NCBI GenBank assembly: GCA_963976815.1
Contig: CAXBLU010000005.1
Location: 124,001-188,000 of the forward strand
DNA length: 64,000 nt
DNA from: JAHRVQ01 sp963976815
Lineage (GTDB): Bacteria > Pseudomonadota > Gammaproteobacteria > Pseudomonadales > Azotimanducaceae
Direction: 5' to 3'
How positions within the stretch are numbered: position 1 is the stretch's first letter; each line of letters opens with the position of its first letter. The notes under the pieces are model-generated. The model worked only from the letters and a program-made list of their open reading frames with translations. It made no database searches and was not told the origin of the DNA. The position numbers and the translations under genes were made by a program. Positions 27,323-36,611 of this stretch are shown here, in pieces.

Positions 27323-28036
27323 ATGATTACACTCTACACGTTACCTCCAGCCTTTGGCCTGCGTAATGTCAGCCCTTTTTGCTTAAAAACAGAAATGGCC
27401 CTGACATTTTTAAAACAGCCATTTGAACTCATCCACGAGGGAGACCCGCGGAAAGCACCTAAAGGCAAACTACCGTTTATGGATATAGATGGCGAACGGA
27501 TTGCAGATTCCGAACTGATCTTACTCAAGCTCGATCAGTGTTTTAACGGCGGACTTTATAGCGAGTTATCCCCTCAGGAACTTGCAATAGGACGGGCATT
27601 TACCCGATTAGCCGAAGAACACTTGTATTGGATCATGGTGGCTAGCCGCTGGCTCGAAGACGATTGGTTTCCGAACGTGGTTCAGGGTTTCTTCGGTGAG
27701 TTACCAGGGTTGATTCGATCATTTATTGCGAACTCCGCCCGTTCAACAGTCAGGAAAACCTATGATCTACAGGGCTTAGGAAGGCATACCAAAACCGAAC
27801 AAGCACAGTTTGTTCGCGATGACCTGGCTGCAATCTCTAACCAAATTGAAGCCGAGAGGTATATCACCGGCAGCAGGCTAACTGTATTCGATTTTAACGT
27901 CGCCAGCATTCTAGTGGGATTAATGGATAACACACCGGCCACATGGACATCTGTAATTGCCAGAGACTACCCTGTCCTGAGGGAATACGTTGATCGGATT
28001 CAGGCCGAGGTGGGCGTCTACGCAAAGGAGACTTAG
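27323..28036 (+). CDS. Glutathione S-transferase, metaxin-like
   Basis: The 237-residue protein has an N-terminal thioredoxin-like domain (TLPPAFGLRNVSPFCLKTEM, then KLPFMDIDGERIADSELIL) and a helical C-terminal domain with the ITGSRLTVFDFNVASIL N-capping segment. It resembles the metaxin/failed-axon group of bacterial GSTs, which are found in degraders of xenobiotics. Glutathione conjugation or a scavenging role is expected. It follows the quinone reductase by 86 bases. Confidence 0.85.
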   Translation: MITLYTLPPAFGLRNVSPFCLKTEMALTFLKQPFELIHEGDPRKAPKGKLPFMDIDGERIADSELILLKLDQCFNGGLYSELSPQELAIGRAFTRLAEEHLYWIMVASRWLEDDWFPNVVQGFFGELPGLIRSFIANSARSTVRKTYDLQGLGRHTKTEQAQFVRDDLAAISNQIEAERYITGSRLTVFDFNVASILVGLMDNTPATWTSVIARDYPVLREYVDRIQAEVGVYAKET

Positions 28037-28106
28037 TTGGCCGATATCTCAGAAACTTATGACGCTGGTCAGAACACCAATAAGATATTTCTACCACTGA
28101 TTGGAG

Positions 28107-29066
28107 TTATCGTTCTGCTATCACGTCTTCCAGGACTGATCTTACCATGGCAAGTCGGCATTCCATTCTACTGGGCATTTTTGCCCAGTAGTAGGAGAAC
28201 GTGCCGAGTGCAACTCCCAACGCCCAGGCTCTGCCGCGAAGCCATTCTGCATCATCAACGTTAAGCCGAGCACGGAAGACCTCTCTGGCCGGGCCATCAA
28301 ATAATTCCCAGGCGCCATGTAAATCAATTGTGGGGTCGCCGATTGAGAGGCCGCCAAAATCAAGCACACTGCTGAGCTTACCGTCCTTTAGCAGTAGATT
28401 TTCACAGACAAGATCGCCATGAAACCAACTATCTGCTCCCGCCGCTGATGCGCCCGGTAAAGATAACCCATCGGTCCAAACTGAAAGTGCCAGGTCGAGG
28501 TCAAGATTTAGTCCATCAATTTTACGGCACTGCTTAATACAGTATCGGGTCGCGCGATCGAACTCCTGCAAGGATCGACCACGATAGTTTCTCAATGTTG
28601 GCTCATCTAGCGCTGATTCAGGCAACTCAACCTGCCGCAGTGTGAGAATGACCGATGCCAGATCAGCCGCTAACTCATTGCGCTCCTCGGGGGTATCAAC
28701 CTCCAAACTGGTCGGCCTGGGCATATCTCCATCCAACCATCTAACAATTGACCACTGTTCGGGGTAGCCAAATGCCGGCTCACCAACCACCACAAATTCT
28801 GGGACTGATACTGACAACCTTGCGCCGATAAATGGCAACCACTGCTGCTCCTTTAGAATCACAGTGCCGGCACCGGGTTGTCGGGGCATACGAACCACAA
28901 GCTCATCCCCTAGCCTGAACAAGATATTGGTCGAACCAGAGGCACCGAGTTGAATCAGCGGCAAGTCCTTGAACTGCGGAAACTGGGACGCCACTAACCT
29001 TTTCACCAATTGAATATCAATCGGCAGCTCATCGTCGTGCAGACGATTATGAATTCGATCCGGCAT
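28107..29066 (-). CDS. Aminoglycoside-phosphotransferase-like kinase
   Basis: The protein has the APH fold: GSTNILFRLGDELVVRMPR in the N-lobe, catalytic loop WFHGDLVCENLLL and metal-binding LDFGGLSIGDP. I place the start at ATG 29066 (319 residues), because the typical family opening HDDELPIDIQLVKRLV follows directly; the frame stays open to 29210 but that part is not conserved. Members phosphorylate small molecules such as aminoglycosides, macrolides, choline or homoserine; the substrate here is unknown. It is divergent from the enoyl-CoA hydratase. Confidence 0.85.
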   Translation of the reverse strand: MPDRIHNRLHDDELPIDIQLVKRLVASQFPQFKDLPLIQLGASGSTNILFRLGDELVVRMPRQPGAGTVILKEQQWLPFIGARLSVSVPEFVVVGEPAFGYPEQWSIVRWLDGDMPRPTSLEVDTPEERNELAADLASVILTLRQVELPESALDEPTLRNYRGRSLQEFDRATRYCIKQCRKIDGLNLDLDLALSVWTDGLSLPGASAAGADSWFHGDLVCENLLLKDGKLSSVLDFGGLSIGDPTIDLHGAWELFDGPAREVFRARLNVDDAEWLRGRAWALGVALGTFSYYWAKMPSRMECRLAMVRSVLEDVIAER

Positions 29067-29261
29067 AAGCGCGTGAGATTTAGTGTTCAGAGTGCCAAAG
29101 TCTAACCCAGAACAAATGTACAACTCACCTGCCATTTCTGCCGTCTGACTACCTCGACGATTTTCAACTGCAAACCTCATCAATGATTGATGAAAGCGAG
29201 CGAAACCCACGATATAGTGGCAAACAATAAACCAGAACTAATCCAATCGGCCGGAGCAAAT

Positions 29262-30122
29262 ATGACTGAATCTAGCGGAGTAACGTACCAGGAAATTGAG
29301 TACGAGATTGATGGTCCAGTGGCCACCATTACCATGAACCGGCCGGATCAGTTCAACGCATTAACAGATCTAACCCAGGCAGAAATACGCCACGCGTTAG
29401 ACGCCTCCGAGAGAAACCCTGACGTGATAGGCACGGTACTGACCGGTGCCGGGCGAGGCTTCTGTGCAGGTGTCGATATGAATGCCCTGGGTAAGATGAG
29501 TGATGCTGGAGAACGAGTTGCCGAAAATTATGATCATCTTAAGGTGAACCCGGGCAACCCAGACGGTGATAATAACTACAAAGGCTCACCGACCTATTTT
29601 CTGGGACTGCGAAAGCCGCTCATTGCAGCAATCAACGGAGCAGCTGCCGGCCTGGGGTTTTCCTACGCTACCTTTTGCGATATGCGTTTTATGGACCGCA
29701 GCGCAAAACTAGTGTCATCCTTTGGCCCCCGGGGACTTATTGCAGAACACGGCACCAGTTGGCTACTGCCACGGCTCGTTGGTCCGTCAAACGCTTTAGA
29801 TATCTTCTGGAGTTCACGACGGATTAATGGAGAGGAGGCTTACCGCATGGGATATGCCAATCGACTCTGCGAAGACGGCACCTGTGCCAGCGAAGCACAA
29901 GCCTATCTCAAAGAAATTGCCGGTACCTCCGCCCCTTCCTCCCTCATGATGATGAAGCGTCAGGTCTATAAACATATGAATCGTGAACTGGGGGATGCGA
30001 TGGCTGAATCCACGATTTGGATGGATGAAAGCCTGACCAGAGACGATTTTAAAGAGGGCGTCGCTTCATTTGTCGAACGACGGGTGCCGAATTTTTCTAG
30101 AATCGACTTGGAAAATGAATAG
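29262..30122 (+). CDS. Enoyl-CoA hydratase/isomerase family
   Basis: The 286-residue crotonase-fold protein has VATITMNRPDQFNAL at the N-terminus, the oxyanion-hole GRGFCAGVDMN and the second oxyanion loop AAINGAAAGLG. It would act on enoyl-CoA intermediates of beta-oxidation or ring degradation. ATG 29262 has GGAG five bases upstream; the frame is open from 29187 but the extra 25 residues look like noncoding sequence. Confidence 0.92.
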   Translation: MTESSGVTYQEIEYEIDGPVATITMNRPDQFNALTDLTQAEIRHALDASERNPDVIGTVLTGAGRGFCAGVDMNALGKMSDAGERVAENYDHLKVNPGNPDGDNNYKGSPTYFLGLRKPLIAAINGAAAGLGFSYATFCDMRFMDRSAKLVSSFGPRGLIAEHGTSWLLPRLVGPSNALDIFWSSRRINGEEAYRMGYANRLCEDGTCASEAQAYLKEIAGTSAPSSLMMMKRQVYKHMNRELGDAMAESTIWMDESLTRDDFKEGVASFVERRVPNFSRIDLENE

Positions 30123-30195
30123 CTCTGGACGCAAATTGTAATCTGTTTAGATTCTCGCCATCATTGGCTCACAACCTTCTTACGGCAGACAAAAC

Positions 30196-30639
30196 ATGAA
30201 CTGGAACGTATATCTTTCAGGTGAAATTCACACGGATTGGAGAAACCAAATCAAGGATGGTGCCAATACTCTCGACCTTCCCCTGACATTCACTTCCGCC
30301 GTTACCAACCATGAAGCCAGTGATGCCGCTGGAGATACACTCGGGCCAGAAAGTAACGGATATTGGCGAGACCACAAGTCCGCAAAAGTAAATGCTATTA
30401 GAACTCGATCATTGATTGAAAATTGCGATATTGCCGTGGTCTGCTTCGGTGAAAAATTCAAACAATGGAATGCCGCGTTTGATGCAGGACAGTGCGCTGC
30501 ACTCGGGAAGCCTTACATTACGTTACATGCCGAAGATATCATTCACCCACTAAAAGAAGTTGACGCCGCTGCGATGGCCTGGGCCAAGACACCAGAGCAG
30601 GTCATAGAAATTCTCCGATATGTGACTCTATCCGACTAG
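30196..30639 (+). CDS. YtoQ-family protein
   Basis: The 147-residue protein begins MNWNVYLSGEIHTDWRNQI and carries SDAAGDTLG and NCDIAVVCFGEKFKQWNAAFDAGQC, the YtoQ family pattern, which resembles nucleoside 2-deoxyribosyltransferase folds. No biochemical function is established for the family to my knowledge. It is 73 bases after the enoyl-CoA hydratase on the same strand. Confidence 0.85.
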   Translation: MNWNVYLSGEIHTDWRNQIKDGANTLDLPLTFTSAVTNHEASDAAGDTLGPESNGYWRDHKSAKVNAIRTRSLIENCDIAVVCFGEKFKQWNAAFDAGQCAALGKPYITLHAEDIIHPLKEVDAAAMAWAKTPEQVIEILRYVTLSD

Positions 30640-30721
30640 CCGCGTTTGAATCCAGGTATACGTCGCAAGATCCTGAGAAAGTGAACCATGGTGACCTCGA
30701 ACAACTAGCGGCGGGTGCTTG

Positions 30722-31933
30722 TTACAGGCTCTCACCGATGGCTCTAAACAGAGCAATAGTTTCAAATTCTCGGTAGCCGTCTTCGTCTTCACTGGTTGCG
30801 TAGTCACTAAAAGCGGACAGCTTTACGATGACAAGATTCCGGCTTGGATTGACATAAATAAACTGGTTGTAGACACCAATAGCAGAAAACTCTCCTTCAT
30901 CGCCATCCAACAGCCACCACTGATAACCGTAACCCATGGGATAGTCGGAGGCTGGGTTCTCCCCGGGGAGCAAGTGAGGTTTGGTCGAATGGGTCGATGC
31001 ATAGACCCAGTCCGAGTTAACAATTTGAGTACCCTGCCAATTCCCATTGTTCCTGAATAACTCGCCAATTTTTGCATAGTCCCTTGCCGTGGCATTGAGA
31101 CCACCAAATGCCATTTCAACCTGATGGTCGTCGACCATCCAGTAAGCGTTGGATTCAGCACCCAGGGGTTCCCAGAGTTTCTCCTGCATATATTCAGTAA
31201 CACTACGTCCGGTAACTCGAGCAAGTAACATACCTAATGCCTGGGTATCGGCAGAGTTATACTGATTATAAGTACCCGCTGGCTTCTCAGGTTTTAGTGT
31301 GGCTGTAAACTCATCAAGGGAACCACCTAGCCCCATGATCCGCCCCATGCGCATCACGTCGGATTCAGGGTCAGCATAATCTTCGTTCCAGGCGGCTCCG
31401 GAGGACATCTCCAACACATCAACAATGGCGACACCATCGTAGGCTGAGCCTCGTAGCTCCGGTACATATTGAGTCATGGGGACATCCAGACTTTCAATAA
31501 ACCCCTCCTGCAACGCGATCCCGATCAAGGTGGAGATAAAACTCTTTGCCACACTCATCGATAACCAGTTGACGTTCCGACCACCCGTTAAGTAATACTC
31601 TTCAAACCTTACCTTGCCATCCTCAATAATCAGCAAAGCACTTGTGTCAGTTAACTCGAGAAAGTCCTTCACCGAGCGAGAAGTCCCGGCAAAACTATAT
31701 TGCTGAGGCAGCTCTAATTTCGCGCCGTTAGGAAACTCATAGGGTGTGGGTGAAGCGGTCAGTTCCGTGGTGGGATACATCTCACGAATACGCGGAAAAC
31801 TCTCGTATTGCTCTGCGCCGGTAAAGAGCGTGGCGGTTAGTTCCATTCGTTCCAGGTTTGGCTTGTACACAAAAACCAGTACACCGGCACCGAGCACAAC
31901 TAACAACACAACACCTATCACTAACTTCTTCAT
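30722..31933 (-). CDS. Serine hydrolase of the class C beta-lactamase fold
   Basis: The 403-residue protein (ATG 31933 behind AAGGAT) has an N-terminal membrane anchor or signal (MKKLVIGVVLLVVLGAGVLVF), so it faces the periplasm. SVAK near residue 127 is the SxxK nucleophile motif, YNS in YNQYNSADTQ fits YxN, and IGVYNQFIYV is the third-motif region. Families of this fold include esterases, D-aminopeptidases and 6-aminohexanoate-dimer hydrolase; true beta-lactamase activity is unlikely. It is followed downstream by nothing on its strand and preceded by the unknown 345-residue protein, 15 bases away, likely in one transcript. Confidence 0.88.
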   Translation of the reverse strand: MKKLVIGVVLLVVLGAGVLVFVYKPNLERMELTATLFTGAEQYESFPRIREMYPTTELTASPTPYEFPNGAKLELPQQYSFAGTSRSVKDFLELTDTSALLIIEDGKVRFEEYYLTGGRNVNWLSMSVAKSFISTLIGIALQEGFIESLDVPMTQYVPELRGSAYDGVAIVDVLEMSSGAAWNEDYADPESDVMRMGRIMGLGGSLDEFTATLKPEKPAGTYNQYNSADTQALGMLLARVTGRSVTEYMQEKLWEPLGAESNAYWMVDDHQVEMAFGGLNATARDYAKIGELFRNNGNWQGTQIVNSDWVYASTHSTKPHLLPGENPASDYPMGYGYQWWLLDGDEGEFSAIGVYNQFIYVNPSRNLVIVKLSAFSDYATSEDEDGYREFETIALFRAIGESL

Positions 31934-31948
31934 GATCAATCCTTCTGT

Positions 31949-32986
31949 CTAGACCTGATGGGACAAGCGCCAGACCGCCGACCCCTCATCCACATCGCAG
32001 GTGAGGGATTTTATGATTCGTTGGGAACTCATCGTACCCTTCCATAACTCTTGCCAACAGTTAAACACCAGTTCACTTTCCGCCTTTGAGAGTCCTCGGA
32101 CAACCCGTAGACCCCGCTGATAAATCAATATCTGATCGCCGCTGCGTCCAACCCTCACTGCATCGCCCATGCCGCTGAACATCTTCGATAGGAATTCAGC
32201 GCCTGCATCGAGATCACCGTCTTCGGCGCCGATCATCTCCGCTACCTCTGGGAAGTATTGTAAACCGATCAATCGACCTGCCAGACCACCTAACTCCTGG
32301 GTTTTCTCTGCTCCAACCACTTCAGCCAGCTCACACAGACCGTTACGGATATAGTCAAGTGCGTAGTTGCGATTGGCTTTCTCCAGCCTGAGCTCATTCC
32401 AAACACCCTCGGGCGGTGTTGGCTGATCCGCCTCAACATAAGATGGTGGTTTTTCACCCTTGGCAAACTGCAAACGCTCATCGCTAGTTAGGTCATGATC
32501 ATATTCTTTAAAGTAACCGCAGAGACCAAACTCTCCGGTCATATCTTCACTCACACAAACGTAACCGAGCCGCGGATTGTTTAGTGTTACGCCGTTATGC
32601 GCATACCATCCATTTAAAAAGCCCCGACTCACTTCGACGGGCACACCACAAATTGTCGGACCATGGTACATCCAGCGGGGGTAACGAAACCTGACCCAGG
32701 CTTTTTGGTCAGATTCGTACATGTACTCAACACCCACTCCACCCATATTGTTAGATAGCACATGGTATTTGGCACAGGCAACGGCATGGGGTAAATCCTG
32801 CAGGCCAAGCTTTTCAAAACTCGATAAAAACTTATCTAGATGTTGACGGCGAAAAAGTTTAAACATCCAATCACCTACAACCTCAGGCCCCATCCTGGTC
32901 GAGACCATGAGCTGTAAACCAAGTAGGTAGGCATGATGCAAATGAGCCTGGGCCTGAATGTAACGCATTTCAGTTTGTTCGTTCAT
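31949..32986 (-). CDS. Protein of unknown function, 345 residues
   Basis: I do not recognise this family. The protein is soluble, with no signal peptide, and begins with a helical AQAHLHHAYLLGLQLMVSTRMG stretch. A central region is rich in aromatic residues (WVRFRYPRWMYHG, NGWYAHNG) with cysteines in GYVCVSED and FGLCGYFKEYDHD that could bind a ligand or metal. The start is ATG 32986. The downstream serine hydrolase begins 15 bases after its stop, so the two probably work together. A small-molecule-binding or hydrolytic role is only a guess. Confidence 0.6.
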   Translation of the reverse strand: MNEQTEMRYIQAQAHLHHAYLLGLQLMVSTRMGPEVVGDWMFKLFRRQHLDKFLSSFEKLGLQDLPHAVACAKYHVLSNNMGGVGVEYMYESDQKAWVRFRYPRWMYHGPTICGVPVEVSRGFLNGWYAHNGVTLNNPRLGYVCVSEDMTGEFGLCGYFKEYDHDLTSDERLQFAKGEKPPSYVEADQPTPPEGVWNELRLEKANRNYALDYIRNGLCELAEVVGAEKTQELGGLAGRLIGLQYFPEVAEMIGAEDGDLDAGAEFLSKMFSGMGDAVRVGRSGDQILIYQRGLRVVRGLSKAESELVFNCWQELWKGTMSSQRIIKSLTCDVDEGSAVWRLSHQV

Positions 32987-33173
32987 CAATCAAAATTGTT
33001 ATCAAAAATCCAAAGGAATTGTGGGGGACATAGATCCCGATGTACAGTTGTATCCACGGGTGAGTTTATGGCTTCAGCAATAAAACACTGACCAGGTCGA
33101 TTCATTGGATACACAAAAAGAAAAAGCGGCTAATCTACGCGCAACATTACAGTAAATGAGTGGGGTATAAAGA

Positions 33174-33884
33174 ATGGCATGGACTGATAACGAGGGTACA
33201 CGGGGCGCGACAACCGAGCGTGCATTTAAAATTAATGTTGACGGTCACGAGGTACCTGGCGTCTATTGGGAGCCGGCAGGTGGTTCAGATCGGCTCGTTT
33301 TGCTGGGCCATGGCGGCACAACTCACAAGAAGGCAGATTATATTTTAATGCTGGTTGATTTACTTGCCAGTAAAGGCATTGCATCGATGGCAATTGATGG
33401 ACCAGGCCATGGCGACCGCAAACAAGCCGGTACCGGCGATGATATGGCTGATTTTGCAAAAGTTTGGAACGAAGGTGGTGGCACTGCCTTTGCCCTTGTC
33501 GATTGGAAAGCCGCACTTGATTTTATTGAATCGGAAAAAGGCCCACGTCCCACAGGTTGGTGGGGGCTGTCGATGGGCACCATGATGGGCTTGCCCGTTT
33601 GCGTCAATGACTCGAGAATTTCCGTTGCCGTATTGGGCTTGATGGACACCACAGGGGTTAACGCCAAAGAGATCATTGCCAGTGCGCCAAATTTATCCTG
33701 CCCGGTACGGTTCCTAATTCAATGGGATGATGAACTGGTCCCCCGGGAAACCGCCCTGAAACTCTTTGATATGCTCGGTTCAAAGCGCAAAACTTTGATT
33801 GCCAACCCAGGCATCCATCAGAACGTGCCGATCCCAGAATTCGAAGGTTCAATCAGCTATCTAGATCGCTATCTAGGTAAATAG
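33174..33884 (+). CDS. Alpha/beta hydrolase, dienelactone-hydrolase-like
   Basis: The 236-residue cytoplasmic protein has a nucleophile elbow GLSMGTMMG, an acid residue in WDDELVPRE and a His in NPGIHQNVP, giving a full triad. VLLGHGGTTHKKADY supplies the oxyanion side. GGGG precedes the ATG. It stands alone on its strand, convergent with the flavin oxidoreductase. Substrate unknown; an ester or lactone is likely. Confidence 0.85.
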   Translation: MAWTDNEGTRGATTERAFKINVDGHEVPGVYWEPAGGSDRLVLLGHGGTTHKKADYILMLVDLLASKGIASMAIDGPGHGDRKQAGTGDDMADFAKVWNEGGGTAFALVDWKAALDFIESEKGPRPTGWWGLSMGTMMGLPVCVNDSRISVAVLGLMDTTGVNAKEIIASAPNLSCPVRFLIQWDDELVPRETALKLFDMLGSKRKTLIANPGIHQNVPIPEFEGSISYLDRYLGK

Positions 33885-33903
33885 CTCGCCCCATCAGGCC
33901 AAC

Positions 33904-35298
33904 CTAGCCTTGCTTCTTGATAATCTTCAAGCGTGAGGCTTCTGGTCGTTTTTTGTAATAGGGATCGAGGGGATAACAGCCGGATACTAATCCGTTTCGT
34001 GGCGCGGTTGTACAGTCACTGAAGGTCCGGCATATTTTCTTTCGTGCCAGGGTCTTGCCCTGCATGATGTCCGTCGGCATATCCGGGTAAGACAACGCCA
34101 TCCTGCCAAGTCCTATTGCATCAACCAAGTTCGCCTCAACTAATCCCGCTGCAACATTCGGTAGAAAATCCTGCAGATAGCTATAGCCAGTACCGACAAC
34201 TTTTAAATCGGGAAAAGCCCGCTTGATATCAGAGGTGGCGGATAGCATCCGCCCAACACCAGCCAAGGGATCTTCAGGCGGTTGATAACCATCGGAGGGT
34301 GGATATAACGCGGGACGCTGGATATGTGGATTGTAATAGGGGCTGCCGGCGGTCACACACAACATTTTGACCCCGAAGGACTGAAGTAACTCAATAAACT
34401 TAAACGATTCAGTCAGGTCTATCCCCAGGCCGCTGTGGTTAGCGCCAAAACGAGCCTCTCCGGCTACTGATTCACCGATGCCATTCTGACCCGGCTTGAA
34501 GGGTAGAAAATCGTATATCGAGAGCCTCACCCCAACTTCGAGTTCAGGGCATCTCTGGCGAATTCCTTCAAGCACCTGTCGCGTAAATCGAGTGCGGTTT
34601 TCAAAACTGCCGCCGTATCGGCCGTCTCGATCATAGGCACTCAGCATTTCATGGGCCAGATAACCATGGCAGTGCTTGAAGTCTATAAACTCAAAACCGC
34701 ACTGATTGGCTAGCTCAGCCCTGTCAATAAAGGTTTCCGCCAGTTCATCCAACTCGTCATCGGTCAAGACAGAGTCTTTTTCAACACCCACCCTGGTATC
34801 TAATTCAGTGTGCGAATACATGACCCTCGGTTCAAAAGGTCCGTTAGGTCTCGACCACCTACCAGAATGCGTTAGCTGCAATCCCGCAACCACCGGTGAA
34901 TCACTATGACTATCATGGACGTCACGAACCTCTCTTAATAGTTGTGCAATTGCCGGGGCAGTGGCTTTGTTGATGATCAATTGCTGAGGGTTGGCCCTTA
35001 CGTCAGCGACCACCGCCGCGGCCTCGCAACCCCAGAGCAAACCAGCTCCGCCTGCCGCAAAATTTAACCACCTTCGGCGAAGTAACTCCGATGGCTGACC
35101 ATCGGTTTCTGCGTCCCATCCCTCCATAGGCAAAATACAAAAACGATTTCCGAGCTTTAAGGAATCCGTTAACTGCAATGGCGCGGACAATGAGGAGAAG
35201 TCATCGGAAACGGGGATTTTGTAACCTAGTTCTTGAAAACGCGCAGCCAGTGCCTGGGCGTTCTCGACCCGGTTCATTTTAGTAATCTTGATGCTCAT
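33904..35298 (-). CDS. Old-Yellow-Enzyme family NADH:flavin oxidoreductase
   Basis: The 464-residue FMN-binding TIM barrel has KLGNRFCILPMEGWD at the N-terminus and the family signature KHCHGYLAHEMLSAYDRDGRYGGSFENR in the centre. It lacks the C-terminal FAD/NAD domain of 2,4-dienoyl-CoA reductases, though CRTFSDCTT near the end could hold cysteines of a cluster site. It would reduce an activated C=C bond. ATG 35298 overlaps the TGA of the upstream DapA-like gene (ATGA), so this start, five codons after another ATG, is preferred and the two are coupled. Confidence 0.88.
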   Translation of the reverse strand: MSIKITKMNRVENAQALAARFQELGYKIPVSDDFSSLSAPLQLTDSLKLGNRFCILPMEGWDAETDGQPSELLRRRWLNFAAGGAGLLWGCEAAAVVADVRANPQQLIINKATAPAIAQLLREVRDVHDSHSDSPVVAGLQLTHSGRWSRPNGPFEPRVMYSHTELDTRVGVEKDSVLTDDELDELAETFIDRAELANQCGFEFIDFKHCHGYLAHEMLSAYDRDGRYGGSFENRTRFTRQVLEGIRQRCPELEVGVRLSIYDFLPFKPGQNGIGESVAGEARFGANHSGLGIDLTESFKFIELLQSFGVKMLCVTAGSPYYNPHIQRPALYPPSDGYQPPEDPLAGVGRMLSATSDIKRAFPDLKVVGTGYSYLQDFLPNVAAGLVEANLVDAIGLGRMALSYPDMPTDIMQGKTLARKKICRTFSDCTTAPRNGLVSGCYPLDPYYKKRPEASRLKIIKKQG

Positions 35299-36212
35299 CA
35301 GGTATCCAGCCATGTTTTTAAAATATCGATGTCGGTATCGGGCCGAGGCGGTGTACCGGGTGGACAGCTATCGTCCTGGATAACACCCTTTAGTTTCAAC
35401 AACTGTGCTGCGTTATGTTTGTAACCCGGGACCGGTGCTCGAAATGCGAACGCACCGAGATACTGCAGGCGATCATTGATCTCAAAAAAAGCAGGATCCT
35501 CCAGCTCCCAACATCGATCCCGGGCCGCAAATCCAGCCGGGTCAAAGGTAGATAATCCAAGCAGATAATCAGACCCCCACATCACCATATCAATTGCCAG
35601 GTCATTGCCCGTATATACTCGAAAGTCTTGCCGGCATTCATCTCGAAGTGCAAGACGTTGCCACTCAAGCTGCCTCGACAGGGACGAATGTTTTGCCCCT
35701 ACACATTTGTTGAGTCCGAGTAGTTCACGAAAGGTCGAAAGTTCATAGATCCGGCCGTAGGGGACAAACTGTGGCCCGAGTTCAAAACCGAGAAAGGCAT
35801 CACAGTTTTCAGCAATACGGGCTAGCGTCGGCACCAGATCAGCTTCAGGCAAGCTGTTCAATCCCCAGGAAGGAAACACAATCGGTAGTGCTCCCGCAGC
35901 TGCCACCCTGTCGACTTCTGCCTGATAAGCGGACACATTGACTGCACTGCCTGCTTGATCCGCGACAAAACACCCAGCAATAAACTCATCACACTGTTGC
36001 CCTGTGATTTCTAAAACTCTCGCTCGGGTAGCGTCGTCAATAAATTGTGTGGAGCCTGTATCCATATTTACCGCTGGAACAAGACCAGCCAACAGCGTTG
36101 CCGCGAGCACAGCTTCAAAGCCAGACCAGTCAGGATCGTTCCCTCTAAAAGGTAACAGCACAGCAGAGGCGCCGTGTATTTTGCGGCCAGGCTTTATTTC
36201 AGGAATGGGCAT
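35298..36212 (-). CDS. DapA-family aldolase/lyase (not lysine biosynthesis)
   Basis: The 304-residue protein is a class I aldolase of the dihydrodipicolinate synthase family. The Schiff-base Lys is probably K174 in CVGAKHSSLSR, and Y152 in PYGRIYEL may be the partner Tyr; GYKHNAAQLL near the end is typical. The GGTTGE substrate motif of true DapA is missing, which suggests a different keto-acid or aromatic substrate. It is coupled to the flavin reductase downstream and divergent from the amidohydrolase-like gene. Confidence 0.78.
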   Translation of the reverse strand: MPIPEIKPGRKIHGASAVLLPFRGNDPDWSGFEAVLAATLLAGLVPAVNMDTGSTQFIDDATRARVLEITGQQCDEFIAGCFVADQAGSAVNVSAYQAEVDRVAAAGALPIVFPSWGLNSLPEADLVPTLARIAENCDAFLGFELGPQFVPYGRIYELSTFRELLGLNKCVGAKHSSLSRQLEWQRLALRDECRQDFRVYTGNDLAIDMVMWGSDYLLGLSTFDPAGFAARDRCWELEDPAFFEINDRLQYLGAFAFRAPVPGYKHNAAQLLKLKGVIQDDSCPPGTPPRPDTDIDILKTWLDT

Positions 36213-36276
36213 GTTTCACTCATTGCAGTGCTTAAAGATGTCGGTAGTGTATTGCACTTAAGTTAAAGTTAGTACC

Positions 36277-36295
36277 AATTGGGCACTTGCCAATT
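36277..36295. promoter_or_regulatory. Inverted repeat in the 399-base divergent region
   Basis: AATTGG (36277-36282) and CCAATT (36290-36295) are perfect arms around a seven-base centre. The site lies 65 bases upstream of the DapA-like start. The rest of 36213-36611, which separates two divergent genes, shows no coding frame and no promoter I can defend. Confidence 0.35.
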
Positions 36296-36611
36296 TGATC
36301 CGCTTGACGTTGATCGCCCCTTGAACAACCGACAATACACTCGATGTAAAACACTCAACATTGCACTTATCAACAAGCATTCACAAAACCAATAACTGTC
36401 CGGATCAGGCAACCTGAGTCAAGCCCAGAGTTCGCTCGTTTATCGCTCAAACAGGCGCCAGTATGGCTTCCGCTACACACTTATTCCCCTCTCCACACAC
36501 TTTGTCACGTTACTGATTTGGCTGTATTCTTCGTCCGTCATGACTCGGGGGCCTAACGCCTCAAAACTCTTCGGCACACAAGTAATCACCCAGGCAAGAA
36601 GGTAGAAAAAA

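Noticed and set aside
28037..28264. TTG-started 75-codon frame directly after the GST stop, with one hydrophobic stretch
   Set aside because: Two thirds of it lie antisense to the conserved end of the APH-like kinase and there is no ribosome-binding site; treated as chance.
30722..31933. Serine hydrolase considered as a class C beta-lactamase forming a resistance locus with the B3 enzyme
   Set aside because: The third motif lacks the KTG triad and the surrounding genes are catabolic, so an esterase or amidase is more likely.
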